Positions 36,573 to 46,597 of a DNA stretch of 64,000 bases are shown piece by piece. The stretch is from Tenacibaculum holothuriorum. GTDB lineage: Bacteria; Bacteroidota; Bacteroidia; Flavobacteriales; Flavobacteriaceae. The stretch is taken from contig NZ_LAPZ01000014.1 of the NCBI RefSeq assembly GCF_002120225.1, forward strand, positions 1 to 64,000. Direction: 5' to 3'. The notes beneath the pieces were generated by a model. The model worked only from the letters and a program-made list of their open reading frames with translations. It had not been told where the DNA came from and searched no databases. Numbering within the stretch: the stretch's first letter is position 1; every line of letters starts with the position of its first letter. Made by a program: the position numbers and the translations under genes.

Positions 36573-37294
36573 TGGCTATAGTTGCAACAAAAGCAATTGT
36601 TTTAAATGCGATAAAATACGGAGACACAAGCTTAATTGTAAAATGTTTTACTGAAGAAGAAGGTGTAAAATCGTACATGCTTCGAGGTGTTTTAAAATCT
36701 AAAAAAGGTAAGATAAAGCCTGGGTATTTTCAACCATTAACACAATTAAAATTATTAGTAAATCACAATACCAAAGGAAGTTTAAATTCTATTAAAGAAG
36801 TGGAAGTTATTCATCCGTATAATTCAATTCCAGTTTCAGTCATAAAACAAACTATTATACTGTTTTTGTCTGAAGTATTGTCTGGTATTATTAGAGAAGA
36901 AGAACAGAATAAGCCTTTGTACGAATATATAGAAACGTCATTACTTTGGATTGATACTCATGACAATGTTTCAAACTTTCATCTGCTGTTTTTGTTGAAT
37001 TTTTCAAAGTATTTAGGTTTTTATCCAGATGTAAGTGAACATCACAAAGAAGCCTTTAATTTGTTGGAGGGAGCATTTGTAGATAATCAGTACGAAAAGT
37101 TTTTAGTAATAAACCCCGAATTAGGTCTTTTTAAAAGGCTTTTAGGCATAAATTTTGATGCAATAGATAAAATTTCATTTAGTAAGAATGAAAGACAAAC
37201 TGTATTAAGAATTATAATTCAATATTTTGAACTACATTTGGACGGTTTTAAACAACCTAAATCGTTAGATGTATTAGAAACGGTGTTTAGTTAA
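36572..37294 (+). CDS. recO: DNA repair protein RecO
   Basis: Mediator that helps load RecA in the RecFOR pathway. N-terminal OB fold (VATKAIVLNAIKYGDTSLIVKCFTEEEG...LRGVLKSKKGKIKPGYFQPL) followed by the helical RecO C-terminal domain. 240 residues, usual length. The start overlaps the porZ stop, and the TonB receptor begins 3 bp after its own stop. Confidence 0.93.
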   Translation: MAIVATKAIVLNAIKYGDTSLIVKCFTEEEGVKSYMLRGVLKSKKGKIKPGYFQPLTQLKLLVNHNTKGSLNSIKEVEVIHPYNSIPVSVIKQTIILFLSEVLSGIIREEEQNKPLYEYIETSLLWIDTHDNVSNFHLLFLLNFSKYLGFYPDVSEHHKEAFNLLEGAFVDNQYEKFLVINPELGLFKRLLGINFDAIDKISFSKNERQTVLRIIIQYFELHLDGFKQPKSLDVLETVFS

Positions 37295-37297
37295 CTC

Positions 37298-39763
37298 ATG
37301 AAGAAGGCTTTATTTATAGTACTTATATTATTTTTTTCAATTAGTATTTTTTCTCAAGAAGTTACTGTATTCGATGGTGAAACAGGCAAGCCGATTGAAG
37401 CAGTGGCGGTTTTTAATAAAGACAAGTCTAAATCTGGGGTAACAAATTCAGATGGAGTTATAGATGTCAGTGATTTTTCCGATAAAGAATTGTTGATTTT
37501 TACACATGTTTCTTATGCCGAATTACAGTTAAGTAAAGCTACAGTTGTAGCAAATTATAACGAAGTTTTTTTATCTAAACAATCTGAACAATTGGATGAG
37601 GTAGTGGTTTCTATGTTTAAGAACAAAGCCAAAACTAATAGAATAGCGGAACAAATAGCTATTGTTTCTCAAAAAGAAATAGAACGGGTTTCACCGCAAA
37701 CTTCTGCAGATTTATTAGCAAATATTCCTGGTATTAAAGTTCAAAAATCTCAGTTTGGAGGAGGAAGCCCAGTGTTAAGAGGAATGGAAAGTAACAGGGT
37801 TTTATTGGTGGTAGATGGAGTTCGATTGAATAATGCTATTTACAGAAAAGGGCATTTACAAAACGCTATTACCGTTGCTCCGAATTTATTAGATAGAACT
37901 GAGGTTGTTTTTGGACCATCATCGGTTATTTATGGTTCAGATGCTTTAGGAGGGGTTATTCACTATTATACCAAAACACCAAAATTATCTGAGAAAAACG
38001 AAGTAAGAAGCTCTTTGTTTTCAAGATATAGCACCGTAAATCAAGAGACCACTAATGTGTTTTCTGCAGAACTTCGATTTAAAAAATGGGCTTCATTTAC
38101 TTCGGTAGCGCATAGTAATTTTGGAGATTTAAAAATGGGAGAAAATAGAACTCATGGTTTTAACGATTGGGGAAAAGTATTCTTTTATTCAGAAAATTTA
38201 AACGGAAATTATAAAGAAACTCCAACAGCAAATTCTGATGTAAACTTGCAAAGAAATACAGGATACAAACAAACGGATGTTTTACAGAAATTCTATATTC
38301 CTCTTTCTAAAAAAACAGATTTAAAATTAAATTTTCAATATTCAACATCTTCAGACATACCAAGGTTTGATCGATTAACCGAATTAAAAGGAGGTAGTTT
38401 AAAATTTGCAGAATGGTATTATGGCCCTCAAAGCAGATTGTTAATTTCTCCACAGTTACTATTTTCTCCAAACAAAAAATGGATGGAAAAAGGAACGTTA
38501 ACATTGGCATATCAAAATATTAAAGAAAGCCGAATAAATAGAAAATTTGGTAGTTTGAATAGAACTTATAGAACTGAAAAAGTAAATATCTTTAGTATAA
38601 ATGGAGATTTTTCTGTGCCATTGGCAGAAAAAAGAAATTTAGGATATGGTTTTGAAATGTCTTACAATGATGTAGATTCTACACCAGAAGGAAAAATTTT
38701 AAATATTAACAATGGTGAAATTATTGGTTTTAGTGGAAGTTTTCCTGTGCAATCTCGTTATGCCGATGGCGGAAGTAGCTATTTAAGTACTGCGATTTAT
38801 ACAGATTATAGGCAAGATATTAATAGTAAATCAACTTTAAATACTGGAATTCGATTAACAAACACAGTTCTTAAAGCTAAATGGAATGATGAGACTTTTA
38901 TTCAATTACCAAATAATGATATTCAGTTAAATAATACTGCTGTTACTGCTACCGTTGGTTACGTTTATAAACCAACAAAAAACTGGCAATTAAATGCGGT
39001 AGTTTCATCAGGGTTTAGATCTCCAAATATTGACGATGTAGGTAAAGTTAGAGAGAAAAACGACTTGGTAACAGTGCCGAACATTAATTTGAAACCAGAG
39101 TATGCTTATAATGCAGAAATTGGTATTCAGAAGTATTTTAATGAAAGAAAATTTAGAGTAGGAGCTAATATATACTATACCTTATTAGATAATTATATTT
39201 ATCGTGAAGCTTTTCAGTTAGATGGAAATACGAACATTAATTATGATGGTCAATCATTAGCAACTGTTTCGAATGTAAACAAAGGGTCTGCCTATGTTAC
39301 TGGGTTTACAATAAGTTATTTAGGTAAGTTGTTTAATAATTTTAAAACTGAAGGATTTATAACCTATACCAAAGGAAGGGCATACGATACTAATAAACCA
39401 TTATCATCTATTCCTCCATTATTTGGTAGGTTTGAATTAGGGTATTCTGACGATAAAATTGAAGCAGGAGCTAACCTAGTTTTTAATGCTCGAAAAGATA
39501 TAGAAGATTACAATATAGAAGAAGGAATTGATAATCATCAACAAACTCCAATAGTTAACGAAAATGCTACAGATGCTAGAGAAAAGTATTATGGTACACC
39601 TAGTTGGATAACTGTAGGTTTGTACGGAAAATACAAGCTAAACTCTAGTGTAGCAGTTCAAGGACAATTAACAAATTTGTTTGATGTTCACTATAAAGAA
39701 TTTGCATCTGGGGTATCTGCTCCAGGTAGAAATTTATCAGTTTCTCTTATGATTAATTTATAA
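37298..39763 (+). CDS. TonB-dependent receptor, heme/hemoglobin type
   Basis: Outer-membrane receptor of 821 residues: signal peptide (ISIFSQ), short carboxypeptidase-like domain (about 22-95), TonB-box-like DEVVVSMFK, plug (about 120-230) with PVLRGMESNRVLLVVDGVRLNNAIYRKGHLQ and VVFGPSSVIYGSDALGG, then barrel. The plug segment resembles hemoglobin/transferrin-type receptors. The ending is SLMINL rather than an aromatic residue. It lies in the porZ-recO run, 3 bp after recO. Ligand (heme protein or other) is an inference. Confidence 0.82.
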   Translation: MKKALFIVLILFFSISIFSQEVTVFDGETGKPIEAVAVFNKDKSKSGVTNSDGVIDVSDFSDKELLIFTHVSYAELQLSKATVVANYNEVFLSKQSEQLDEVVVSMFKNKAKTNRIAEQIAIVSQKEIERVSPQTSADLLANIPGIKVQKSQFGGGSPVLRGMESNRVLLVVDGVRLNNAIYRKGHLQNAITVAPNLLDRTEVVFGPSSVIYGSDALGGVIHYYTKTPKLSEKNEVRSSLFSRYSTVNQETTNVFSAELRFKKWASFTSVAHSNFGDLKMGENRTHGFNDWGKVFFYSENLNGNYKETPTANSDVNLQRNTGYKQTDVLQKFYIPLSKKTDLKLNFQYSTSSDIPRFDRLTELKGGSLKFAEWYYGPQSRLLISPQLLFSPNKKWMEKGTLTLAYQNIKESRINRKFGSLNRTYRTEKVNIFSINGDFSVPLAEKRNLGYGFEMSYNDVDSTPEGKILNINNGEIIGFSGSFPVQSRYADGGSSYLSTAIYTDYRQDINSKSTLNTGIRLTNTVLKAKWNDETFIQLPNNDIQLNNTAVTATVGYVYKPTKNWQLNAVVSSGFRSPNIDDVGKVREKNDLVTVPNINLKPEYAYNAEIGIQKYFNERKFRVGANIYYTLLDNYIYREAFQLDGNTNINYDGQSLATVSNVNKGSAYVTGFTISYLGKLFNNFKTEGFITYTKGRAYDTNKPLSSIPPLFGRFELGYSDDKIEAGANLVFNARKDIEDYNIEEGIDNHQQTPIVNENATDAREKYYGTPSWITVGLYGKYKLNSSVAVQGQLTNLFDVHYKEFASGVSAPGRNLSVSLMINL

Positions 39764-39773
39764 ACACAAAAAC

Positions 39774-40043
39774 ATGATCAACGCGTTTAAACTCGTAAGT
39801 CTTTTAGAAGGAATATCATATATTTTATTACTGTTTATTGCAGTGCCAATAAAGTATTTACAAGGAAATCCTGAATATGTAAAAATGTTAGGAATGCCAC
39901 ACGGATTATTATTTGTTGCCTATATAATAATGGCAATAATGTTAAAGTATGAATTGAATTGGAACGGTAAAACATTCGGAATTGTATGTTTACTTTCCAT
40001 ATTACCTTTCGGAACTTTCTTTGTAGGAAAATATTTAAAATAA
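39774..40043 (+). CDS. DUF3817 membrane protein
   Basis: An 89-residue protein with three membrane helices and the family pattern: KLVSLLEGISYILLLFIAVPIKY, then GMPHGLLFVAYIIMAI and a final helix LSILPFGTFFVGKYL. Function of DUF3817 (YdzA-like) is unknown. It starts 10 bp after the receptor gene and its stop codon touches the base of the terminator. Confidence 0.88.
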   Translation: MINAFKLVSLLEGISYILLLFIAVPIKYLQGNPEYVKMLGMPHGLLFVAYIIMAIMLKYELNWNGKTFGIVCLLSILPFGTFFVGKYLK

Positions 40044-40070
40044 AAAGTCGGGTTTTAAACCCGACTTTTT
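40042..40070. terminator. bidirectional terminator, DUF3817 / moaD
   Basis: AAAAAGTCGGG / CCCGACTTTTT stem between convergent genes. Confidence 0.93.
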
Positions 40071-40073
40071 ATT

Positions 40074-40316
40074 TTATCCACCACTCACAGGTGGTATAAT
40101 TGCTATTACATCATTGCTTTTAATAATATAATCGTCTTGCGCATAACTCTCATTTACGGCGATAGCATAAGAACTTACTGTTTTTAACTTCGGAAATTTT
40201 TCTGAAAAGAATGTTTTAAACTCTAAAACAGAGATATTTTCAGGAAACTCTACTGTTATTGAAGATTCTCCAACTAAATCTGAAGCAATACCAAATAATA
40301 GGATTTGTATTCTCAT
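40074..40316 (-). CDS. moaD: molybdopterin synthase sulfur carrier subunit
   Basis: Ubiquitin-like sulfur carrier for MoaE. An 80-residue beta-grasp protein starting MRIQILLFGIASDLVG and ending in the required diglycine (PPVSGG), which is thiocarboxylated. SNDVIAIIPPVSGG is the standard tail. moaE is at 22887-23309, so the two subunits are encoded apart. The neighbour upstream on this strand is a DUF5686 protein, 14 bp away, so moaD may be read from that message. Confidence 0.93.
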   Translation of the reverse strand: MRIQILLFGIASDLVGESSITVEFPENISVLEFKTFFSEKFPKLKTVSSYAIAVNESYAQDDYIIKSNDVIAIIPPVSGG

Positions 40317-40330
40317 ACAACAAAGGTAAA

Positions 40331-42805
40331 TTAATCTAACAGTTTTATACCAAAAACGACTCCGTTTTTGTGATTACCATTAAAGCTAGAGCGAACATAG
40401 TCTACTCGTAAAAAACGCCATTTACCCCAGCCAATATTGTCTAATCCTAAAGAAAGTTCTGAATAAGGTTTTGTATCTCCAGTAAACAATCCTTTTGCAC
40501 CAGCAACTAAATGAAAGTTTAGTTTATTTAATAACGGGATTTTATTTAAAATGAACCCTTTAAAATTGTGCTCTGCATGCATTTCAGAAAACTTATCATT
40601 TGTGCTTAAATCATAATACCCTAATAAGTTAAAATGATTTGTGTAATCATTAGAAGGAGCTACTGAGGTTTGGTTTCCATTAAAATGTTGATAATCCATA
40701 AATGGAATATTGTTCTTTTCAAGGAAAATTCCCGAACGAATATTATATTTAAAATCACCAATGTTTCCTAAAGAAATATCTTGATTTATTCTTGTGAAAA
40801 CTAAATCAGAATGTAATTGACTATTTCCTGAACCAAAAGTCTTTTTATATCCCACAAATAAAGAAGGATAGTTTTTGTTACGAACGTTCCATTTTGCATC
40901 TGGATACGATAAAAACTTATTTCCAAAACTAATAGAAGCTCCAATAGTTGCAGTCCATATGTGATGTGGAGTAAATGAAGGGTTTGTGTTCAATGGATTT
41001 CTTGGATCGTTTGAAGTGTATTCCACATTATCTCTATTTACAAAACTATAATCGGTAGTATTTGTAAGTGGTTTTCTATCTGCAAATTCTAAAGAAGAAT
41101 ACAAACGAACTCCATTTAAAATATCATTATCAAAACTAACTTTAGCAAACTTTTTCTCGTAAAGCTTTATATAGTTTCTTTCGTAAAACAACGAGCTAAT
41201 TGAGTTGAATAGTTTTGGTATAGGATTTCTATTGTTAAATTGACTCGTAGTTACACCTCCAGAAATACGCAATATCGGTTTGTTTATATTATTCCATTTA
41301 TACGTGAAGCTAGCAGTAGGTCTTAAGCGTTTGTCAGAAAAACCGTAGTTAAAATCAGTACCAATTCTATACCATTTTCCTTTATCATTTAAACGTTTAA
41401 AATAAGACATGTTTAACGATGTGTTGAATCCTTGAACCGTGTTGAAATTAGTGTTTAGAATAGGAGAATCAATATTAAAACTCCATTTTTCGTAAGAGTC
41501 TCTATAAGTATAACCAACTAAAGGAGTAGCCCAAGAAAGTTTATTACGAGTTTGATCTACAGAATCTAAATACTTTTCAGATTTTCTAACCAATTTAATA
41601 GCATCTTTTACAATATAGTCTTTGTGTTCTTCTTTTGTAAGCGGAATTGGTCTTAATGTATTCCAATATGCGGAGTCTTTTTTGGTTGCATTTTTTTCAA
41701 AAGATAAAATCTCATTTCCAAAAGATTTTTTAGTAAAACTAGGTGTAAAATTATAGTCAGAATACGCAGCAGTAAAACGACCATTAACGTTAATTCCTAA
41801 CATACCAGCTTTAAAATCGATAGTTTGAGAAATAATAACCCAAGCATCGTTATCTTTAGAGTAATTATAGTTCTGTTTGAAATGTAAATTCTTTATCATT
41901 GGGCTGTTTACCTGTTCTCCAGTAACAGTAATGTCTGTTCCGTATAAAGCCCAAGTATCTTCAATAATGTAAATAAAACCTTCTACTACTCTATCGTTTT
42001 TGCGCTTAGGTGTAACTTTAATTTTATTAATTAAAATACCGCTTTTGGTATAAAAAGTACCCGCTAATTTGTAGTTGTAATAGCTAAAAGCATAGTTTGC
42101 AATTGGAGAAACAATATCAGTTTCAACAATGTTAATTGTATTATTATAAAAGTTGAAGTTAACTTCTTCTGCTTGATTGAAAGAAATTCCGTTGTCTTGT
42201 CCACTAACCTTTGAAGCTATAATATGCTCCTTAAAGTTTTTAGGTTTTTTTTGATAAGAAATTTTAGAAACAGTTTCTGAAAGATAAATTATTCCACTTC
42301 TTGTAGAATCTAAACCGCCTCCTAAATCACCTATTTTTTGACCTAGAATTTGTTTCGGCGCATTCTTTATTTTAATCAATCCACGAGAATAAAAGTTAGC
42401 GTTGTATTCAGCAGTTTTATTGGTATTTCGATCTTTATTATTAATTGCATTTCTGATAATTCTAATAGCAGGATTGTCTTTGCTGTTAACCACAGCTTCG
42501 TCTAAAGTAACTTGTTCTTCCGAAAGTTGAACATTAAGCTTATAAGGAAATTCGTTTACTGAAATTTCTTTTCGTAAGGTTTTAAAACCTAACATTTGAA
42601 AAACTACAGTGTGTTTTCCTGTTTTAGATAACGATAACTCATATTCACCATTATTGTTAGAAGATGTACCAGTAACCGTTCCGTCTAAATAAATGCTTAC
42701 AAAAGAGATTGGTTTGTTGTTTTTGTCACTTACAGTTCCCTTTATTTGAGCAGAAAACTTAAAAGAATAGCAACATAAAAAAAGTAGCAATGTAATTTTT
42801 TTCAT
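40331..42805 (-). CDS. DUF5686 outer-membrane protein with CarboxypepD-like domain
   Basis: Predicted outer-membrane protein of unknown function, widespread in Bacteroidota. Signal peptide ending FSAQ, carboxypeptidase-regulatory-like domain (about 20-100, IKGTVSDKNNKPISFVSIYLDG), the DUF5686 core (about 110-800) with an NAINNKDRNTNKTAEYNANFYSRGLIK-like start and a C-terminal beta-barrel-like half. 824 residues. It lacks a TonB plug. A -7 element (42831-42838) lies upstream. Confidence 0.82.
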   Translation of the reverse strand: MKKITLLLFLCCYSFKFSAQIKGTVSDKNNKPISFVSIYLDGTVTGTSSNNNGEYELSLSKTGKHTVVFQMLGFKTLRKEISVNEFPYKLNVQLSEEQVTLDEAVVNSKDNPAIRIIRNAINNKDRNTNKTAEYNANFYSRGLIKIKNAPKQILGQKIGDLGGGLDSTRSGIIYLSETVSKISYQKKPKNFKEHIIASKVSGQDNGISFNQAEEVNFNFYNNTINIVETDIVSPIANYAFSYYNYKLAGTFYTKSGILINKIKVTPKRKNDRVVEGFIYIIEDTWALYGTDITVTGEQVNSPMIKNLHFKQNYNYSKDNDAWVIISQTIDFKAGMLGINVNGRFTAAYSDYNFTPSFTKKSFGNEILSFEKNATKKDSAYWNTLRPIPLTKEEHKDYIVKDAIKLVRKSEKYLDSVDQTRNKLSWATPLVGYTYRDSYEKWSFNIDSPILNTNFNTVQGFNTSLNMSYFKRLNDKGKWYRIGTDFNYGFSDKRLRPTASFTYKWNNINKPILRISGGVTTSQFNNRNPIPKLFNSISSLFYERNYIKLYEKKFAKVSFDNDILNGVRLYSSLEFADRKPLTNTTDYSFVNRDNVEYTSNDPRNPLNTNPSFTPHHIWTATIGASISFGNKFLSYPDAKWNVRNKNYPSLFVGYKKTFGSGNSQLHSDLVFTRINQDISLGNIGDFKYNIRSGIFLEKNNIPFMDYQHFNGNQTSVAPSNDYTNHFNLLGYYDLSTNDKFSEMHAEHNFKGFILNKIPLLNKLNFHLVAGAKGLFTGDTKPYSELSLGLDNIGWGKWRFLRVDYVRSSFNGNHKNGVVFGIKLLD

Positions 42806-42830
42806 AGTTTAATTGTTGATTTATAGGTGG

Positions 42831-42838
42831 CAAACCTA
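42831..42838 (-). promoter_or_regulatory. -7 element of DUF5686 gene
   Basis: TAGGTTTG on the minus strand matches TAnnTTTG, 25 bp before the ATG; no good -33. Confidence 0.45.
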
Positions 42839-42934
42839 TTTAATAACCGTTAGTAAATATGTATACAAAAAGTTAAATAAGTTACAAAGAACTCTTAAAA
42901 AAGATAGACTACTAATTTTTGTAAAAGGTTGCTT

Positions 42935-45526
42935 CTATTGATCTTTTTTCTTTTTCTTCTTTCCGAATAAGCCACCTAAAACGTCTTTTACGTCTTTAAC
43001 AACATCGTTCTTTTTGTTGGTAGAATCTTTCTTAGTACCTCCGCCTAACAAACTATTAAGAGTATTGTTTACTAACTTGTCTTTTTGCTTTTGAATTAAG
43101 GTTTGAGTAAGTTTTGTTACTGATGAAGATAAATCTGTTTTAACACTCGGACTCGACATGTTTCCTGTGATATTCGCAGTTACAGGTACAGTAATGTTTT
43201 GGTCGTTAGCACTTAGTTTAGATAATAAACCCTGTACCTCGTTACCTAAGTATTTTGCAGGAACATCGAAGGTAACATTGTAGTTCATTGTTTGATCGAA
43301 ACCATGAGTTCCACCAATATTAATTCCGATATCTTGATATTTTATTTTGAAAGGTTTTACTGCAACTTTACCATCTTTAAAAGAAAGTTTTGTTTTAATA
43401 TCAGACAAGTCTAATTTAGTTAAATCAATAAAAGAAAGTTTGTCGTTTAACAAGCTTAAAGCTTTTGTTTTTTCAGGATTGATTTTAGTTGTAAGTAACT
43501 CTGCTAATGCATCTCCCGAAACTGATGTTAAATTTGGTGTAAAATCTTTGTTTAAGCTTCCAGATAAGTCAATGTCTGAGTTTAGCTTTCCGTCCATAGC
43601 AGAGGCAATTGGGCTTAGGTTTTGTAACAATTCTAAACTGTTAAAAGATTGCCCAATATTGAAAGATTTAATGCCTAATTTCATGGCAAAAGTTGGCTCT
43701 TTTTTCTGAGTGTTTATTTCTCCATTTAAAGCAATAGCTCCGTTAAAAATATTAGCGTTTACATTTTGTAAAACAGCTTTTTCGTCTTTTAATAATAAGC
43801 GACCTTTTACATTTTTTAAAGTAAGATTATCATAATATACATTTGCAGCATCTGCATACACAGAGCAATCTAAAAATGCAGGTATTTTCAATGCTTCTTC
43901 AGTTTTAGGAGCTTCTTCTTTTGTTGGTGTTTCAGGTTCTTTATTCTCGGGTTTAGCTTGCATAAAATCGCTCACATAAAAATTGTTTGATTTTGCATTA
44001 AAGTTTCCTTTAAGTTTTTTGTTTGATAGTAAAAAACCTAGAAGATTATCAATTTTCCCTGTAGCTTTAAAATCACTTTTCCCAGACAAAGCATCAAACT
44101 TAGTTAGCTTGACAGTGCTTGGTGTAAAAGCAACTTTTGCACTGTTAATAGTTAGCGGATTAACAATGTCTTTTGAAGAAAAAACAAAATCGTTAATTTC
44201 AATATGTCCACTATTTTTAATTCTATTAACAATGTTTTTTTGAATAGCTTCAACATCAAACTGAGTGTTTAAGTTTGCTTTTAAAATACCACTCAATTCA
44301 TTTTTAAAAGTAACAGGATATGCTTTGTTAATATTTCCTAAGTTAAGAGTTCCATTTACAGTTCCATCTACTTTCGGGTTTGTTGTTAGGTTAAAAATAT
44401 TTCCTTTTCCAGAGAATTTGTCTTTATCAATTTGAAAAGCGAAATTATGAATGTTTACAAAGGTGTTTTTTAAAAGTCCAGTAGTGTTTTTAAGTTGAGC
44501 ATCTATATGAATGTTTTGCACACTTTTAGGTAAATCAGGATATTTAAAAGAAGCATTGCTAGAAGCAACATTAATTGCCATTTTTGGAATATGCTTATCA
44601 TCTATAATTCCATTTATATTTCCTTTTACCGAAAAGTTACCAGTAGTTGTAACTCCGTTTAAGTTCTTTGCGTAAGCTTCAGGAATTAACCCTAAAAAGT
44701 TTTTAAAATCAGAAGAAGGGGTTTCAAAAGTTAAAGCAATTTCTTGATTTTTATCGTTAACTTTAACAGAACCGTCAAATTTTAAAGGAAGTTTGTTTAG
44801 TAACAATTCATTCTCTTTAAAAGTGAATTTTTTGTTTTCTAAATCCATTCCAATAACAGCATCTAAAGAAACTTTTTGATTATTCGCATATAAAGTTCCG
44901 TTTTTACCAAAAGAAATTGTTGTTGAGGTTTTGGTATCTAACTCTGAGTTAGATTGAGAGAAATCTCCACTTCCAGAATGATTGAAATCTGTTAATGCTA
45001 ATTCAGTTTTAGTTTGTAGATCGTTATATTTTATTGTACTGTTTTCAATACTGTAGTTTTTTATAGAAACTCCAAAACTACTTGAGCTAACAGGAGTTTC
45101 TGAAGAAGATGTTTGTGTCGTTTTCGTTTTAGAAATGTCGTAATTAGCTTTTCCATTTTTATTAACTTTCACATCAACTAAAGCATTTTTAATAGAAAAA
45201 GATTTAACATTCAGTTGTTCACTACTGTTTTTTAGTAATTCTGATAAACTTAGGTTTAGACTAATTTCTTTTCCGTAGAATAAAGTGTCACCTTTAAAAG
45301 GTTCAAAATTAATAACAGTAATATTTTCTAAATTTACTGAAGCGTTAGGGAAATTACTAAGTAAACTTAAGTTCGCGTTAGAAAAATCAACCTGAGCATT
45401 TACATTATTATTAATAGTTTCTTTTACAAGATTTATAATTTTGTCTTGAAATAATAAAGGAATGGTGATTAGTACTATTAAACCAAATACTACGATACCT
45501 GCGACTATTTTGAAAACTTTTTTCAT
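42935..45526 (-). CDS. AsmA-like family protein
   Basis: Large envelope protein of the AsmA/TamB group, now thought to move lipids between membranes. One N-terminal membrane helix (KIVAGIVVFGLIVLITIPLLF), then AsmA domain features (LENITVINFEPFKGDTLFYGKEISLNLSLSELL) and long beta-rich repeats; the AsmA C-terminal region is near 620-790. It ends with a lysine-rich tail (GKKKKKKDQ). I took the ATG at 45526 rather than an in-frame GTG four codons upstream. 863 residues. Confidence 0.85.
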   Translation of the reverse strand: MKKVFKIVAGIVVFGLIVLITIPLLFQDKIINLVKETINNNVNAQVDFSNANLSLLSNFPNASVNLENITVINFEPFKGDTLFYGKEISLNLSLSELLKNSSEQLNVKSFSIKNALVDVKVNKNGKANYDISKTKTTQTSSSETPVSSSSFGVSIKNYSIENSTIKYNDLQTKTELALTDFNHSGSGDFSQSNSELDTKTSTTISFGKNGTLYANNQKVSLDAVIGMDLENKKFTFKENELLLNKLPLKFDGSVKVNDKNQEIALTFETPSSDFKNFLGLIPEAYAKNLNGVTTTGNFSVKGNINGIIDDKHIPKMAINVASSNASFKYPDLPKSVQNIHIDAQLKNTTGLLKNTFVNIHNFAFQIDKDKFSGKGNIFNLTTNPKVDGTVNGTLNLGNINKAYPVTFKNELSGILKANLNTQFDVEAIQKNIVNRIKNSGHIEINDFVFSSKDIVNPLTINSAKVAFTPSTVKLTKFDALSGKSDFKATGKIDNLLGFLLSNKKLKGNFNAKSNNFYVSDFMQAKPENKEPETPTKEEAPKTEEALKIPAFLDCSVYADAANVYYDNLTLKNVKGRLLLKDEKAVLQNVNANIFNGAIALNGEINTQKKEPTFAMKLGIKSFNIGQSFNSLELLQNLSPIASAMDGKLNSDIDLSGSLNKDFTPNLTSVSGDALAELLTTKINPEKTKALSLLNDKLSFIDLTKLDLSDIKTKLSFKDGKVAVKPFKIKYQDIGINIGGTHGFDQTMNYNVTFDVPAKYLGNEVQGLLSKLSANDQNITVPVTANITGNMSSPSVKTDLSSSVTKLTQTLIQKQKDKLVNNTLNSLLGGGTKKDSTNKKNDVVKDVKDVLGGLFGKKKKKKDQ

Positions 45527-45616
45527 AGAAAGAAACACTTAAAACTTAATAACGTTCAAAGTTCTTGATTATTTGTTAAGAAACCGCTAATAAAACTATA
45601 AAATTAAAACTTTTGG

Positions 45617-45624
45617 TAGTTTTG
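45617..45624 (+). promoter_or_regulatory. -7 element of queG, near-leaderless
   Basis: TAGTTTTG matches TAnnTTTG and ends 8 bp before the TTG start codon. Confidence 0.45.
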
Positions 45625-45632
45625 CATTTAAG

Positions 45633-46559
45633 TTGAAAATAAAAGAACAATATTCACAATTTATAAAAGCCCAAGCAAAACGTTTGGGATTTTTAGAATG
45701 CGGTATTGCCAAAGCCGATTTTTTAGAAGAAGAAGCACCAAGATTAGAAAATTGGTTGCAGAATAATTATCATGGAGAAATGCGCTATATGGAAAATCAT
45801 TTCGATAAGCGTTTAGACCCGAGATTATTGGTAGAAGGAGCAAAATCGGTTGTTTCGTTGTCGTACAATTATTTTCCAAAAGAAGTTCAGAAAAACCAAG
45901 ATTATAAAATTTCTAAGTATGCATACGGACAAGATTATCACCACATAATTAAAGCGAAACTAAGAGAATTGCTTTCGTTGATAAATGATGAAATTGGAGA
46001 AGTTTCAGGAAGATGTTTTGTAGATTCAGCTCCAGTATTAGAAAGAGCATGGGCAGAAAAAGCAGGTTTAGGTTGGAACGGAAAACACACATTACTCATT
46101 CAAAAACAACAGGGATCTTTTTTCTTTTTAGCAGAATTAATAATTGATTTAGAATTAGCATACGACAATCCGTTTGCTACAGATCACTGCGGAAAATGTA
46201 GACGATGTATTGATGCTTGTCCTACAGAAGCCATTTTACCCAATAATACAGTTGATGGTAGTAAATGCATTTCATACTTAACGATAGAATTAAGAGATGC
46301 GATTCCATCAGAATTTAAAGACAAAACAGATAATTGGATGTTCGGTTGTGATGTTTGTCAAGATGTTTGTCCTTGGAATCGTTTTTCTAAACCACATTCA
46401 GAGCCACTTTTTGCACCTCAAGAAGATTTGTTAGAAATGACTAAAAGAGATTGGGAGGAAATAACACAAGAAACTTTTAGTAAAGTGTTTAAAAAATCTG
46501 CTGTAAAGAGAACTAAATATGCAGGCTTGCAGCGAAATATTTCTTTTTTAAAAAAATAA
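45633..46559 (+). CDS. queG: epoxyqueuosine reductase
   Basis: Cobalamin-dependent iron-sulfur enzyme for the last step of queuosine synthesis in tRNA. DUF1730-type N-terminal part with catalytic D131 ([23 protein letters not shown]), then two [4Fe-4S] motifs: [12 protein letters not shown] and [11 protein letters not shown]. 308 residues, the family size. The start is TTG ([12 protein letters not shown]); the first ATG is about 50 codons in, too late. A convergent PAS gene follows. Confidence 0.95.
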   Translation: MKIKEQYSQFIKAQAKRLGFLECGIAKADFLEEEAPRLENWLQNNYHGEMRYMENHFDKRLDPRLLVEGAKSVVSLSYNYFPKEVQKNQDYKISKYAYGQDYHHIIKAKLRELLSLINDEIGEVSGRCFVDSAPVLERAWAEKAGLGWNGKHTLLIQKQQGSFFFLAELIIDLELAYDNPFATDHCGKCRRCIDACPTEAILPNNTVDGSKCISYLTIELRDAIPSEFKDKTDNWMFGCDVCQDVCPWNRFSKPHSEPLFAPQEDLLEMTKRDWEEITQETFSKVFKKSAVKRTKYAGLQRNISFLKK

Positions 46560-46585
46560 AACAGAGCAAATTTGCTCTGTTTTTC
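46559..46585. terminator. bidirectional terminator, queG / PAS gene
   Basis: AAACAGAGCAAA / TTTGCTCTGTTT palindrome plus T-run between convergent genes. Confidence 0.92.
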
Positions 46586-46597
46586 ATTAGGTACTTT

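Noticed and set aside
43347..43709. 120-codon plus-strand frame inside the AsmA-like gene
   Set aside because: Antisense shadow of a well-supported gene; no start context or recognisable domain.
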